From contig NW_003149277.1 of the NCBI RefSeq assembly GCF_000003605.2, forward strand, positions 57,748 through 101,490: a stretch of 43,743 nucleotides of DNA, given 5' to 3'. The position numbers and the translations under genes were made by a program. Below the pieces are notes generated by a model. The model saw only the letters and a program-made list of their open reading frames with translations, made no database searches and had not been told where the DNA came from. Positions 1 through 11,462 of the stretch are shown one piece after another. Positions within the stretch are counted from its first letter, which is position 1, and each line of letters opens with the position of its first letter. The DNA comes from Saccoglossus kowalevskii (Eukaryota > Hemichordata > Enteropneusta > Harrimaniidae).

Positions 1-1601
1 TCCCTATAGGTGTGTCCTAAACTCCTCCCTAGCCCTACTAAACTATGATGATCATACGAGTAGTTGATGACGACGAGGTCGGTTTCAGTCCAACTAGACG
101 AAGCAATGTACACAGACAATATACTAGTACTCCGTCATATTACACTACTCCCCGACCCACACATTACACCATGCATTTAATGTGTCTCCAATATCTGAAT
201 TCCTTCTCCAAATATTCAAAAACTCAAATTTTCAACTTTATCTAGAACGATCACAAACACAACGTTATTTTAACCAATGCTTCGCAAATCCTGGCTGGTA
301 ATGGCTTTTGATCGGATAGTGTCAACAGATTGTTGAAATTAGACAATGATTTGTTGGTGGGGAAATTATGTGGACCTTGCACTGTAGTTAAAATTTAAAA
401 CAATATAGCCAGTGTTTAAGGATGTAGTAGACTTTCGGGGTGATTTTTTTCTTGTTTTTTTTATTAAAGGGTGACTTATACCTTATATATGCAGCCATAC
501 GACCTTGTTTTTTTTATTAAATCACGTTTTTATTTCAAGAAAAAACGGCTTTTTAAAAAATAAAAAAATAATTTACAATCAACGGAAACCCCGGGACTGT
601 GCACTTCGGCTAAGCCCCTCTTCGCTAAAACAATAGCATTTGTAAATATAGCTGCATAGCAGCAATCAGCGGTTTTCAAGACCATGGCACATGGCCAAGT
701 CACATGCAATGCATGGCCATGTATAACTGTTTGCAATAGCCCTCAAAATAACTAACATCACGGGGCAGATGGGTGTTGTGTCGGGCTATGCTATCACAGC
801 AACTCTCTGTCTCAAGCCTAGGTGTTTCCTACACAAATGCCATAATTATTATGGGCTCAATTGATTCAGAGTTGACTTATTTTCATTTTATTCTGAAATG
901 TTTCTTTCATGGGCAAACATGCACGATTTACTAGACACGACGCCGGAATACCCGTTGATCTATTCTATTCGATATCTGTTCTTATAAAATATACCTGGAT
1001 TTTTCCATCTCAAACCATATATGAGATTTACAAAAATTGTACCAATAACCAAGAACTACAAACATTCGAAACTATTATTTACCAAGTAAAACAATAAATA
1101 ATCTCAGTTAGTTGGTGCAGTAAGTACTGCAATACAATTAACCCAATTATTATAGCATTAATTCCAAACAATTTACCCTTCAGTTTACCTCATTACAGAT
1201 ATCCAATATGACTTCTGGCATCCCGATATTGACCTCAAACAAATGTGACTATACAGCGTATTTGATGGTATCAAACCAATTTTACTAGCTGATAATGATT
1301 ACAAAATAGTCCATTTAAGGTTTGAATTGCTACAACCCCTCTTTGTGATTTCTGTAAGTCTGCCGATGAATCAGTCACTTCTACATTTGATGACCATGCA
1401 GTTGTATTACTTTTCAATCTGTTTGGGTTCATGTTTTGAATTTAATATAATGTATAATAGACGTTGGAAGTATGATTTTTTATGATTTCTTGGATACATG
1501 CAAATTATATATATATATTGCGAAAGCACCCCAAATATAATGTTGGTAAAATTTCCCAAACACGTCAAACTTATGGTCTTGTGCCGTAAAGACGTAACGT
1601 T
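1..1601. other. Gene-free AT-rich stretch
   Basis: No reading frame here exceeds about 75 codons and none resembles a known protein. Homopolymer T and A runs and a short TA microsatellite (about 1508-1520) are present. I see no RNA gene or clear repeat family. Confidence 0.6.
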
Positions 1602-3044
1602 TGAGGGCGCACTATAAAGCAAATGGTCGCTGCCCACTTGCTGCCGCTGTTGAGTTTGAGATGCACCGGAAAGTTCAGTTGCGATGTCGGGGAGATTTGG
1701 AATTACGAAATTATTGGTCTATTTATTCCTGGTACGTATCATATTGGACCAAGACTGGTACCGATCAACTCATGTTTCGTCGGGATCCTCCAAGACGTGG
1801 CGATGTGATGAAGATTTGCCCTCTTGTAGCAGTCAATATATAAACAACGTCCAGATTTTCTACATATAAGTGAGTATTCAGTGAATTGAACTGTAAATAT
1901 GCTATGACTTCTTCTTTAAAACTACCGGCCCGATTTCTTTTATACTGTGTGAATAGCTACATTAATATAACTTCCATGAAATATTTATTCATTTCACTGA
2001 CAAGAACGAAATCATTAATTTATTTATTAATAATTTATTTTTAGCAAATATTGTAATTAAAATTACACAAAATTTTGTTTAGTAGGAGAGGTAGAATACC
2101 CGACGTCATGGCTGTGCATCAATTTGGATACTAACAATTGAAGATATCATGTTGAAACATCTTCTTTAACAACCAGCACCTAACTATTTTCTTGTGGGTG
2201 AACTGTAATTCTGTTCTTGTGGGTGTTACCTGACTTGATTGCCAAAATGTTCTTTTTTTTTAATATGTATTTTCATTTCTCATAAATGTTATTTTAATTT
2301 ATTATATATATATTTGCTGGTATTTTTTATTGTTTTGGTAATCATGGAAGCCCGCAAGGCAATAGATGAAACAATACAAAATAAGATGTATGCAGTAATA
2401 AACAGAAAGTTGCAAATATTTAAAATTATAGCAAACCTGAAATAAAAAAAATACATGCTGTACTATATAGTATCAAATTTTAATTGGGTAATTTTAAGAA
2501 AAGATGAAAGTTTTAGGTTGGTTACTACTAGTATGAGGAGAGGCAAGGGGGGTAGCTGGTATGGTTTTACGGGAAATAAAAAGGGCTTTTTACAATTTAC
2601 AAGGAAAAAAAAGACGTTTTTACAGTTTACAATGTTAAAAAATGGAACATTGAATGGTCCAAAGAGATCTCCGACTCAAATGCTCCGCCATAGTATGCAT
2701 TTGCTTGTCACAAGTGTTTTCAGAGAGGTTTATTGTATGTCCTTTCTTATAAATTATGCAAGTTCAATTTTGAGCATGTTTTTGTTTATCTACGTGTTTA
2801 CAAAGCCTTTTTGCTGAGTACACATGTCTGTAAACCAGTGGTATTCGTTGCCGTGTTGCAAGCATTACATTCCTGTTTTACCCACCAACACTTTGTTTTC
2901 CTTGTATAGATAGCATAGAATAATTAGGTTCTGACCAAATCCAAAACTCCAAAAATGGGACGGGAAACTGGATACTTTGTAGCCCAGTTGACTATACATA
3001 CAGTTGATCTCAAGAGTACTTCTGTCCGTGAAAGTGCGCCCTCA
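1602..3044. mobile_element. Possible DNA transposon with 12-bp terminal inverted repeats
   Basis: TGAGGGCGCACT at 1602-1613 is matched by its exact reverse complement AGTGCGCCCTCA at 3033-3044, enclosing 1443 bp. Short GAGGGCGC-type termini are common on non-autonomous DNA transposons of invertebrates, which is why I read this as an element. The flanks (ACGTT on the left, ATGTT on the right) agree only partly, so a target-site duplication is not established. Inside, 1601-1843 is GC-richer and open in more than one plus-strand frame, but the peptides are unrecognised. A 120-codon frame at 2455-2817 also looks non-coding. A chance 12-bp match is the main alternative. Confidence 0.35.
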
Positions 3045-3147
3045 ATGTTATCTATTGATTAGTCGGTCCTCGTTGGATATTGAAATTGGCAACTTTGTCT
3101 TTCATTTTAGTAGGGCAATAAGACATCTAGACTTAATTTGTATTTTT

Positions 3148-3850
3148 GACTAGATAGTGTGCGAAGCACAAACAGGGAGTCTGTGTTTGTCTGTTCCATC
3201 GATATTTCAAGAACCATACATTGTTTTTTGATGAAACTTTGTGCATAGATGCTCTGGGCCAATGCGCAGATTTTATTAGGTTTTGGTAAAAATCCATGCA
3301 TATTAATTACCTAATTTGCATGATAATTAGCTGTTTTTTAGCTGCAGAGACCTGATTAGTTTTAGGGTAAATAATTGTGGATATTAATTACCAAATTTGC
3401 ATAATTAGTTAATTGTTTCTATGAATGTTCCACTGATATATAAAGAACCACGAATTGGATTTTAATGAAACTTTTAAAGAGTACTCATCATCACATTTCA
3501 ATGAATCTAGGACTATGCAGAGACCCAATTAGTTTTTGGTAAATATTTATGCTTATTAATCACCTAATTAACATAATTAATCACCTAATTAACATAACTA
3601 ATTAACACCGATATCTCAATTACTGATCATCACATTTGAATTAAATTTGGTACATAAATGCTCTAGGACAATAGACATGCCTGATTAATTTTGGGTTAAA
3701 ATTTGTTCATATTAATTCTCTAATTAGCATAATAATTCATAATTTTTTTTGTTCTGTTCATATAAGTTACCTGATTTACATAATTAGTTTTCAGTTTTTC
3801 CATCAATATCTCAGGTACAATACTCTCAGCACAGGGGAGTTCTTTCTAAG
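3148..3850 (+). mobile_element. Hairpin-led dispersed repeat with degenerate internal units
   Basis: The left end has a small stem-loop, TGTGC-gaa-GCACA (3158-3170), inside a wider GACT/GAGTC pairing. It is followed by a short GTCTG-rich stretch and the phrase 'caagaaccatacatt...gatgaaac'. The phrase around GATGAAACTTTG with 'agatgctctggg' recurs in degenerate form near 3235, 3462 and 3635, together with 'aattacctaatt'-like blocks, so the body looks like about three decayed units of roughly 200 bp. The same hairpin and phrase recur at 43574-43743, showing a dispersed family. It has no coding capacity. Class (SINE-like or non-autonomous DNA element) is unresolved. Confidence 0.6.
3569..3605. 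repeat. Short tandem duplication
   Basis: A roughly 20-bp unit beginning ATTAATCACCTAATTAACAT is present twice head-to-tail inside the larger degenerate repeat. Confidence 0.7.
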
Positions 3851-5202
3851 CTTTCCTTGATTAGGAATTTACAGTTATTTTACTAGTAAAACCAAAAGAG
3901 TGTGTGAGTTTATTTATGAAAGAGTGCCCTCTATTTATGATTGGGAAGTAATAAGCCATTTGAATTTCATGAGCGACTAATTTTTACAAATTTGTGATCC
4001 AGAATTTTTTTTATCACCCTAATTTTTTTTTCTCAGAGGTTCATGGATGGATCTTTATAAGCTTTGTATGTAATTGATACATATACCGACTGGCAGCCAT
4101 ATTTGACTTAAAATTGATATAAAAACCTACAAAGGGGTTAGGTGTCGTCCGGAAAATAAAATGTGTGCTCAATTTTTGGATGGGGATTTAAAATGGAAGA
4201 TAAACAGGCATTCAAGCTGCATTTAGTATTTTATTTCAAGCTGCATTTAGTATTTTATTTCAGTTTTAAGCATGGTCATAGCCTGACAAGGTCTTGTGAG
4301 TTGCGCCCTCTGCGCTCCGCGGTGCTCCAAACCCAATACATGGTCTAATGTCGTTTGACCAGCGAGGGCGCTACTCGCATCTACTTGTTAGACTACCATA
4401 AGTTCTAATGCTCATATTCATAATAATTAAATTCTTTTAGACCTACTGGAACCTAATAGTCATTTCTATGACAATGCAATTCAATTACGCTTTAATTAGG
4501 ACGATATAATAGAATAGAGCTTTACTGAGACAATAAGGAAAATGTTACATTTCTTTTTTGGTAAGTAAAATCAATCAAAAATGTGTGCTGTTTACTGTAG
4601 CTAACTAAATTGTGACCAAGTGCTAATAAATTAACTAAACTGTTTCTTTTTATTTCTGTTTTGAAAGTCTGGGTTGACTTGTTGTACCAATATTTTTGTA
4701 TTATGATTTACTCTTTATAGAATCCTAATTTGGGTTGTGTATGACACATATACATGTAGTTATATGTATTCACTTAGTGTAGAAATACTGGACTAATATC
4801 TAGTGGCCACATGCATCCTGGACAAACTATAGGTTTTATAGGTTTACATTAAACTACCAGATTTTGCTTAAATTTGCCAAGCCGAAAAATTTCAAAAAAT
4901 GATCATCAAATATTTTTTTAGGGGGACTTGTATTTTCATTGAAAAATTCACCTGCACCGACTTTCAACGCCGGCAGTTGGACCATCCAAAACTAAAGAAA
5001 CTATGGCAGAAGCTAATCTAAAATTTTATACATTTTACTGCCTAAAATTTCATTACAGTGTCACCCAACGCATCTTTTTAAAACAAAACCACATTAACGA
5101 ACCTTGTGCGCCAAATACAATTATTATTATTTTCATTTTATTATTAGCGAAAGTATATTCTAAAGAAGTTTCAAATAAAAATGAACACAACTGCATTAAA
5201 GA
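3851..5202. other. Gene-free stretch with a short duplication and GAGGGCGC-like motifs
   Basis: No supported gene. A 24-bp unit starting AAGCTGCATTTAG is duplicated in tandem at about 4214-4261. Motifs of the 'gcgccctc / gagggcgc' type occur at about 4302 and 4364 and may be ends of decayed DNA elements, but I could not pair them convincingly. Confidence 0.4.
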
Positions 5203-6290
5203 GCAAATGACCGCGGTAGCGCAATCCGGTCATGCTGCGTTTCACAATTGTTGATTTTTACCGAGTAATGATTATAATAACGTGCAAAAAATAAATCCAT
5301 TGAATTGTTATGAAATGCAAATAAATTTCAATTTATTTGTCATAAGCGAATGATTCTGGTCGCATTTTAAACACTCGATGCTGTAGAAATGAATATCCGC
5401 CATGTTTTGACCTGAACGTTGTTCTGTTACCTGTCAGGTCAAATCGCTAATTAACCAATCAAAATGATGGATGATGCCAACGCGTTCAAATTACCATAGC
5501 TCATTTAAATATGTTAATGTTATTGAACGCAGCATGGAAGAGATTTGCCAATGTTGTTGTACGATTTTTTGGCTTGGATTAAATGGGAAAGCGGCATGAT
5601 TTGTTCTTAAATAAAAAAAATTAGTTGTTTTCAAAAGATAAACACAGCGATAAGCTCTCTCCAAAAAAATATTGGAAACCTTCCGCAAAATCCGCAACAG
5701 CGAGAAATATCGTTTCAAAGTTGCTCATTATATATTCAAAAACTATTTGAGGTAAACACTAAGACATTCAGTTACTTGTAACTCCCCTGATTCTTGGTCG
5801 ATTCTTAAAATTCTTACACAGCTGCAAAGGTCAAAATGTCCAGAACGCATCTCCCGTTTTTTTAAATATATCCGGATCCGTTTTACGAAGAAATACGCAA
5901 TTTCCGAAGGAGCGCGAAGTGTGCAGAATATCCAGTGCTCGGTAAACTTCGACGGTGTCTATGCCAATGCTACAGAGCATGGCACGCATAGCATATACAA
6001 TTAAGCCGATTAACACCTTAAACAATAGGCGTTGCGAGTCTGTTGTATTACTAGTCTGAGGATAAACTGAGCAATTGAAGAATAATTTAATATTGTTTAC
6101 AGTGATAACAGCTCATTGTCGAAACAAAGCTTATATCCATTCACGCTAGTCGCAATAAACATCATACTCTTGAATAGGCGTCAATGACTAAAGTGAAACT
6201 TTTAGGCATCAGAAAAAATTAAAATAAAACCTTAGAAAACTGCGAAAAAATCACCCTGAATCAGGCAGAGTCCGGTAGTAGTGAATTGGT
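5203..6290 (-). mobile_element. Unclassified dispersed element, copy 1 (long form)
   Basis: This segment is the diverged reverse complement of 10630-11462. Matching blocks include the 'agcaaatgaccgcggtagcg' end (5203), 'agctcatttaaatatgtta' (5500), 'attagttgttttcaaaa' (5620), and 'acagctcattgtcgaaac' through 'gaataggcgtcaatgac' (6109-6186). Copy 1 carries about 400 extra bases (roughly 5650-6050) that the other copy lacks. At the site where copy 2 has a 43-bp tandem array, copy 1 has only one degenerate unit (about 6166-6210). No conserved reading frame was recognised; the frame at 5831-6025 on the minus strand lies in the extra block and matches nothing I know. Confidence 0.7.
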
Positions 6291-8393
6291 TGATTCAACA
6301 CGTCTGTTTAAAATGCATACTGTAAGCGAAAAATCAAAGCAACCAGACTAGCCATTTTCATTAAGAAGTTGGAAATTACATAATATTCCCAATGATTTGA
6401 AATTACTAATCTGGTGGTTTATAACAAGACACTGCAGGCTTCTTTTGCAGTCAGTAATATTTATGAAAATTTTTGTTGACTATTAAACTGGCTTGGCAAT
6501 TGCCATCACCAATTAGACTTTTAGATTTAGACTTTATATTTTTTCAACAAATCCAAAATCATTCTCGATAATTTTGTTTACTTTATTTGTACTATGATTA
6601 CATTTGAAATTTCATAATTTTAATGGGAATACATATTTTAATGCATACATGTACACTCACTAAAATACCCCAAAAATAAGAGAATTTAGTATATAGCCTT
6701 GACATTTTTTCCTTGTCTAAAAATGTATTTTTTTTGTATGTAACTTTATATGGAAATTCTAATGAGATTTAAAGTTCAGTTCACAACTGACGGTTTTGCA
6801 ACATTAGAGCTTGTCAACTTGTCCATGGAGGCTGCAAGATTTTTTATATAAATATTGTATTCATTAATATTTATTTTGTATTTACATTGACCATGAGGTC
6901 CATAGCATATTTTTCTTACTAATGTGACTACAGTGACTATGTGGTGTACTCGGCGGTTTTTGTTTTGTTTTGTCAATTGTTGTCAGTTTTTTGTTTGTGT
7001 TCTTGGAACTTTGTACAAAAAATAACAACGGTTAAATAGGTATATTATTTCCACTTAGCAGTATATCATAGACAGTACTTGTATACTTTGTTCTCCAGCA
7101 TTAATATCGGATTGTTCGAAAGCATGAGATTGTAATGTACATTTCGTTTATTAATGTTGTACGCTATCTTCGGAGCCATGTTGACTATATCCCAGCCCGT
7201 GTACTTACTATATACATTGTATATTGGTATATACAAAATGCGACCAAGTAAATGTCAGAAAAGTGAAACAAAAAAGTAACCTAAAAATTAGTTGTCCATG
7301 TCAAGAGAGCCGCAGAGCCAAAACAGTCTGTCAGTCGTCGCCGTCCACAGCAGCGATATGATTTTACACATCGAAATTGAGAATCGCCTATTGACCTATT
7401 GCATAGATAATAGCTAAGGGGGTGAGGGACTGAATTTCAAAAACATATTTTATATATATGGTATATAATTATCATATATAAATATTTTAAAACAAAATAG
7501 CAGCATAGTTCTAATTCTTAAATTTGGTATATTCAGTAAAATATGGAACCTTTCACAAAATGTTTCAGGAAGATAAAAAAGTTTATTTTTTTACTATGGG
7601 TTTCTATGGAAACCAGAAGTCAATGCACTGTACAACATTATTTTCTGGGACAAATTATGCCAAAAAAAAAGTCCTGAATCTTAGTTTTCTGAATAATATA
7701 AATATCATATCATTCTGCTCCAATTATATTGCTTACATATTTTATGATGCTACCCACTGGTAATCATTAATCATGTTGAAGACCACACTAATCAAGGAAG
7801 GGGTGAGGGGAGGTCGCTTGGAATCCAGAATTCATGCTTGATAAAAATTGCTTCTTCAGACAATGAGAATTTTGAATTGCTAACAAATACAGACAGGATG
7901 TCAGTGATGTTCACTGATTTAATTATTGTTTTGTTGGAATAATATAGAAGAAATACCATAGAAACAATTGTAAACTGGCCTATAGAAATGTTCTGTTAAA
8001 ATTTTAATATCTTGATGTCATATTTTGTTTTTATTTATTAAGTTGAAGGCTATTCATAAATGAAAATACATAGAATAGTTTAAAGTTATACTTATGTTAT
8101 GTATTTGTAAAATATAAATAAGGATAATGACGTAAACAAAGTTGGGGATTATAATGCTCTTTTACGAGATGTTGTATATGAATATAGTAATGCACTTTTT
8201 ATCATCAGAATATTGCTCTATCAATGAGCATAAAAACTGTCCTCATACTTGTGTGTTTGGACTATTCTATCAAAATCAAAATATAGTTTTGAATCACATA
8301 TATATAATATATTGTTCACTGTCAACTATTCTTGATAAATAGTTAAAATTTTATTATAAGAATTCCTCAGTTTGGGATACATTGGACATTATT
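6291..8393. other. Gene-free AT-rich stretch
   Basis: Only short, unrecognised frames occur (longest 79 codons at 7524-7763). TA-rich runs lie near 7450-7490. I see no RNA gene or clear element boundary. Confidence 0.55.
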
Positions 8394-8640
8394 AGTCCCT
8401 GTTCAGGCACAGCCTGAAGGAGACTTTCTAAAACGGGTTTTGTAAAATGTCCATTTTCCATTTCCCGCTTTCCGTCTCCAACATTTTCTCGGAAATTCTG
8501 CAGCAGATATCAGTGAAACTTGGCAGGTTGATGAACAATAATATGTTTACTATGCACACAATTTTTTTTCCAGATCTGAAAATCCTAAGTAGGTATTTTT
8601 CACGATTTTCTTTAAGAATTACCTCTCCCGTCAACATTGA
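8394..8640 (+). mobile_element. Fragment of hairpin-led dispersed repeat (AGTCCC family)
   Basis: Begins with AGTCCCTGTT (8394-8403), close to the AGTCCCCGTT start of the element in intron 2 (35047). It contains a perfect stem TTCAGGC (8402-8408) / GCCTGAA (8412-8418). As in the related copies, a region of the 'ctttccgtctccaacattttctcgg' type and then 'cagtgaaacttgg' follow. No matching right terminus was found, so this is probably a truncated copy. Confidence 0.5.
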
Positions 8641-8764
8641 CAGAACTGCGCATTCTCAGAATGAATTAATTGCTGTAAAATACTTTATTTTTGCTAAAGG
8701 AATGTTTCAGTTAAAATACAATCCAGCGAATATATCTATTTTCCTATATTATACTTTCAACTTC

Positions 8765-8829
8765 AATCAATGAAAATAATCAATGAAAATAATCAATGAA
8801 AATAATCAATGAAAATAATCAATGAAAAT
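8765..8829. repeat. 13-bp tandem repeat, five copies
   Basis: The unit AATCAATGAAAAT is repeated five times without visible change, suggesting a recent expansion. Confidence 0.9.
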
Positions 8830-9390
8830 AAATTCCATACAAAATACCCAGAAAAAATCTTTTCAGCGAATAATAATCCCAGCTGAAATAAAGTATTTCA
8901 CAGTATATTAGATCTGTAAGTAACACTGTTTTACAGCTTGTGATTTCTCCATTGCATGCAATTTATTATAGTACTGTTTATATTCTGTTCGGTTCAGTGG
9001 TCTCATTCACTAGTTACTAGAAGAACTAGTAACCTTATTTGATTTCAAGAACTTCAAGAAGGCGGCATAAGAGATGTGTTTGCAAAGGTAAGTTCTCCAG
9101 TTTCAGTAAAATTCAATGTATTGGGGTAGGATTGGTGTACATTCTGAGTTGTATCAATGTGAATATTATGATTGCCAACAAACAAACAATTGTCTCAATC
9201 TACAAAACTAGTTTGTAAATAGCCTTGTATACCCTGTCAAATTATTGTATACGATTAATTCATAAGGACATAGTTTCAAATAAATCGTTTCCGGTCTTTT
9301 GCTCGTGTTTCCACAACTCGGGGGGAAAAAGAATTTTGCATGTGTCAATCAATATATTCATTAGATAATATCAGGTTGCCTATGATTATA

Positions 9391-10537
9391 CAGTGGCCCC
9401 TCGGTAAGTCGTGGGTGTCAGGATCCAAGCAAAAACCGCGACTTACAGAGAGACCTCGTGAAAGAGGGAGGTTGTGCATTGAAAAACATATAAAAAGCAC
9501 ATATAAACCCTCGGTTTAGTTAATTGATGTATCATCACATGTGTCAGGAAGTATTCGAATAAAATCATGACTATGTATGCTGTAAACTTTGCGTTGTTTA
9601 TTTTGTTTGTGTCCGATATTATGTGGGTCGTTTGCTATTGCTTGCGACTTCGACGGTAACAGCTTCCAAAATGAACCAGTTTCATCGCAATTATAAACTT
9701 TTTCGTCAAAATAACCACCTTTATAGATAATTTCTCTCAGTTTTTCGGGAAAAGTTCTGATAGCGTCCATGTTCGCAGATCGAGCTTCGCCTTGGATTGA
9801 GACTGCGTGTATAGCGTGTCTTCTTTGCCATTGCAAGAACCACCCTGAACTGGCCTCAAATTCAAAGTCGGCATATCTGAGTTGTGTGCTTTGCATTGGG
9901 TGATGGGACCAGAGAGTGGAGTTCCGGCAGATCGTTCTTGAAGAAACGTAAACAGCTTTATCGATGTCATTATTGTCGGACAATTTCGCATGTTTTTTCT
10001 GTTCAGTCCCGCCTCTTGGTCAACTTTGAAAACAGATTTACTTTTCATTTTTTATCCACCCACAGATAGTGGGCTCAACCACTGCTAGATCACCTGTAGC
10101 CCTTAATTTGGTTTCACCTCTTCTTGACACGATCGATCGCTGTGAGTTTATGGCGTACGAACAGGCTGGATAGTTTTCGCTTTGACATGCTGCTCAATTG
10201 AGAAATAGAGATCAGATAATGAATTCAACTCATTGTAGCGAGTTTTTTAGAGGTATACCAAAATGGGACCGGCTGAGAAGTACGTACGGTCACTACTCGA
10301 CACCCCTGTTGACACCTTGAGTAAGGCCGCCGTCACCCATTGCATCTCAGCAATTGACGGACAGTAGGTGTTATGTTGTCTCTTTAACGGTTAGTTAAAA
10401 ACACTATGCCATGAAACATTAGTCTTTATACTTCAAAACTGCTGTCAAAACACAATAACAATTTTGGGAGCCATTCAAGTACCCGCAACTTAGCTTAATC
10501 GTGACTTACTGAGGCGCGACTTAGCGAGGGGTCACTG
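9391..10537 (-). mobile_element. Tigger/pogo-type DNA transposon, decayed copy with both ends
   Basis: The left end CAGTGGCCCCTCGGTAAGTC and the right end, whose reverse complement starts CAGTGACCCCTCGCTAAGTC, form terminal inverted repeats with about two mismatches in 20. Both ends are flanked by TA (9389-9390 and 10538-10539), the target duplication of the Tc1/mariner/pogo superfamily. The interior encodes pogo-like transposase fragments on the minus strand. At 1147 bp it is about half the length of an intact Tigger element, so it is internally deleted as well as frameshifted. Subterminal 'gcgacttac'-like motifs repeat near both ends. Confidence 0.85.
9516..10048 (-). pseudogene. Broken Tigger/pogo transposase fragment
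   Basis: Two overlapping minus-strand frames carry pieces of a CENP-B/pogo-type transposase. The frame at 9737-10048 has a segment of the form 'FLQER..GTPLSGPITQ', matching the region just before the CENP-B-type DNA-binding domain's second half. The frame at 9516-9983 continues it with 'FEASSGWFLQW..RHAI', then 'GEARSAN', 'FPEKLREIIYKGGY' and 'YNCDETGSFWKLLPSKS', the start of the DDE catalytic domain including its first acidic residue. The shift between frames lies at about 9870-9895. The downstream DDE portion with the remaining acidic residues is absent, so the copy cannot make active enzyme. Family assignment rests on motif order that I recognise, not a search. Confidence 0.8.
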
Positions 10538-10629
10538 TATTCGTATTTTTTATGTTGTAAGCATTAAACTGTTAGTTGTAATGAAGATTTTATCGACCAC
10601 GTGCGATTCAACACGACGGATGTACAGTG

Positions 10630-11462
10630 ACAATATGAGATAATGGCGGATAAGCCGACCCAGTCCTCATGTTTTTTCGGCAGTTTTTTTTAGTTTTTTT
10701 TTTCAATATTTTCAATATTTCATTCACTCCTGACGCCTAGGATAGAGTCTAATTTATACTTTACCGTAGTCATTGACGCCTAGAATAGAGTCTAATTTAT
10801 ACTTTACCGTAGTCATTGACACCAAGAATAGAGTCTAATTTATACTTTACCATAGTCATTGACGCCTAGAATAGAGTCTAATTTATACTTTACCGTAGTC
10901 ATTGACGCCTAGAATAGAGTCTAATTTATACTTTACCGTAGTCATTGATGCCTATTCAAGAGTATGATGTTTATTGTGACTAGTGTGAATGGGTAAGCTT
11001 CGTTTCGACAATGAGCTGTTATTTCCATGAACAATGTTAAATTATTCTTTAAATGCTCAGTTTATTTTTTGAAAACAACTAATTTTTAAACTTAAAAACA
11101 AAAATTGTGCTGATTTCCCGTCAAAATCAAAGCATAAAGATCTTGCTACAACATTGGTGAATCTCTACCGTGTTGCGTTCAACATGAGGTCACTGACCAT
11201 CATTAACATATTTAAATGAGCTATGTGTAATGGCAGATGTCGTATCGCATCATGCATTTACATTCGACCGAAATCATTCGTTTACATTGAAACTAAGTTG
11301 AATTTTACTTCCAATTCATAAAAATTCAACGAATTTATTTTTTGTACATTATTATAATCATTACTGAATAATAATCAACAATTGCAATACTTCGAAAACA
11401 AGTAAGTTATTTACTTGCAAAACACAGAATGACTGGATTGTGTTACCATGATCATTTGCTAC
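10630..11462 (+). mobile_element. Unclassified dispersed element, copy 2 (short form with tandem array)
   Basis: Diverged inverted partner of 5203-6290. It includes the 43-bp array at 10732-10946, then the shared blocks 'attcaagagtatgatgttta', 'cgacaatgagctgttat', 'acatatttaaatgagctat' and the terminal 'ccatgatcatttgct'. It lacks the roughly 400-bp middle block of copy 1. Its left boundary lies within about 100 bp of the Tigger element's right end. No coding capacity was found. Confidence 0.7.
10732..10946. repeat. 43-bp tandem array, five copies plus a partial sixth
   Basis: Units start at 10732, 10775, 10818, 10861 and 10904 with the sequence GACGCCTAGAATAGAGTC and differ by only a few substitutions. 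The third has GACACCAAG and CCATAGTC. The array ends in a divergent GATGCCTATTCAAG (10947), which is where homology to the other copy of the host element starts again. Confidence 0.95.

Noticed and set aside
1601-1869. Host gene exon (three overlapping plus-strand frames)
   Set aside because: None of the frames is recognisable, no splice sites fit clearly, and the patch lies inside a possible transposon.
2455-2817. 120-codon frame as a gene
   Set aside because: Low-complexity K/F-rich peptide in AT-rich DNA with no domain or splice evidence.
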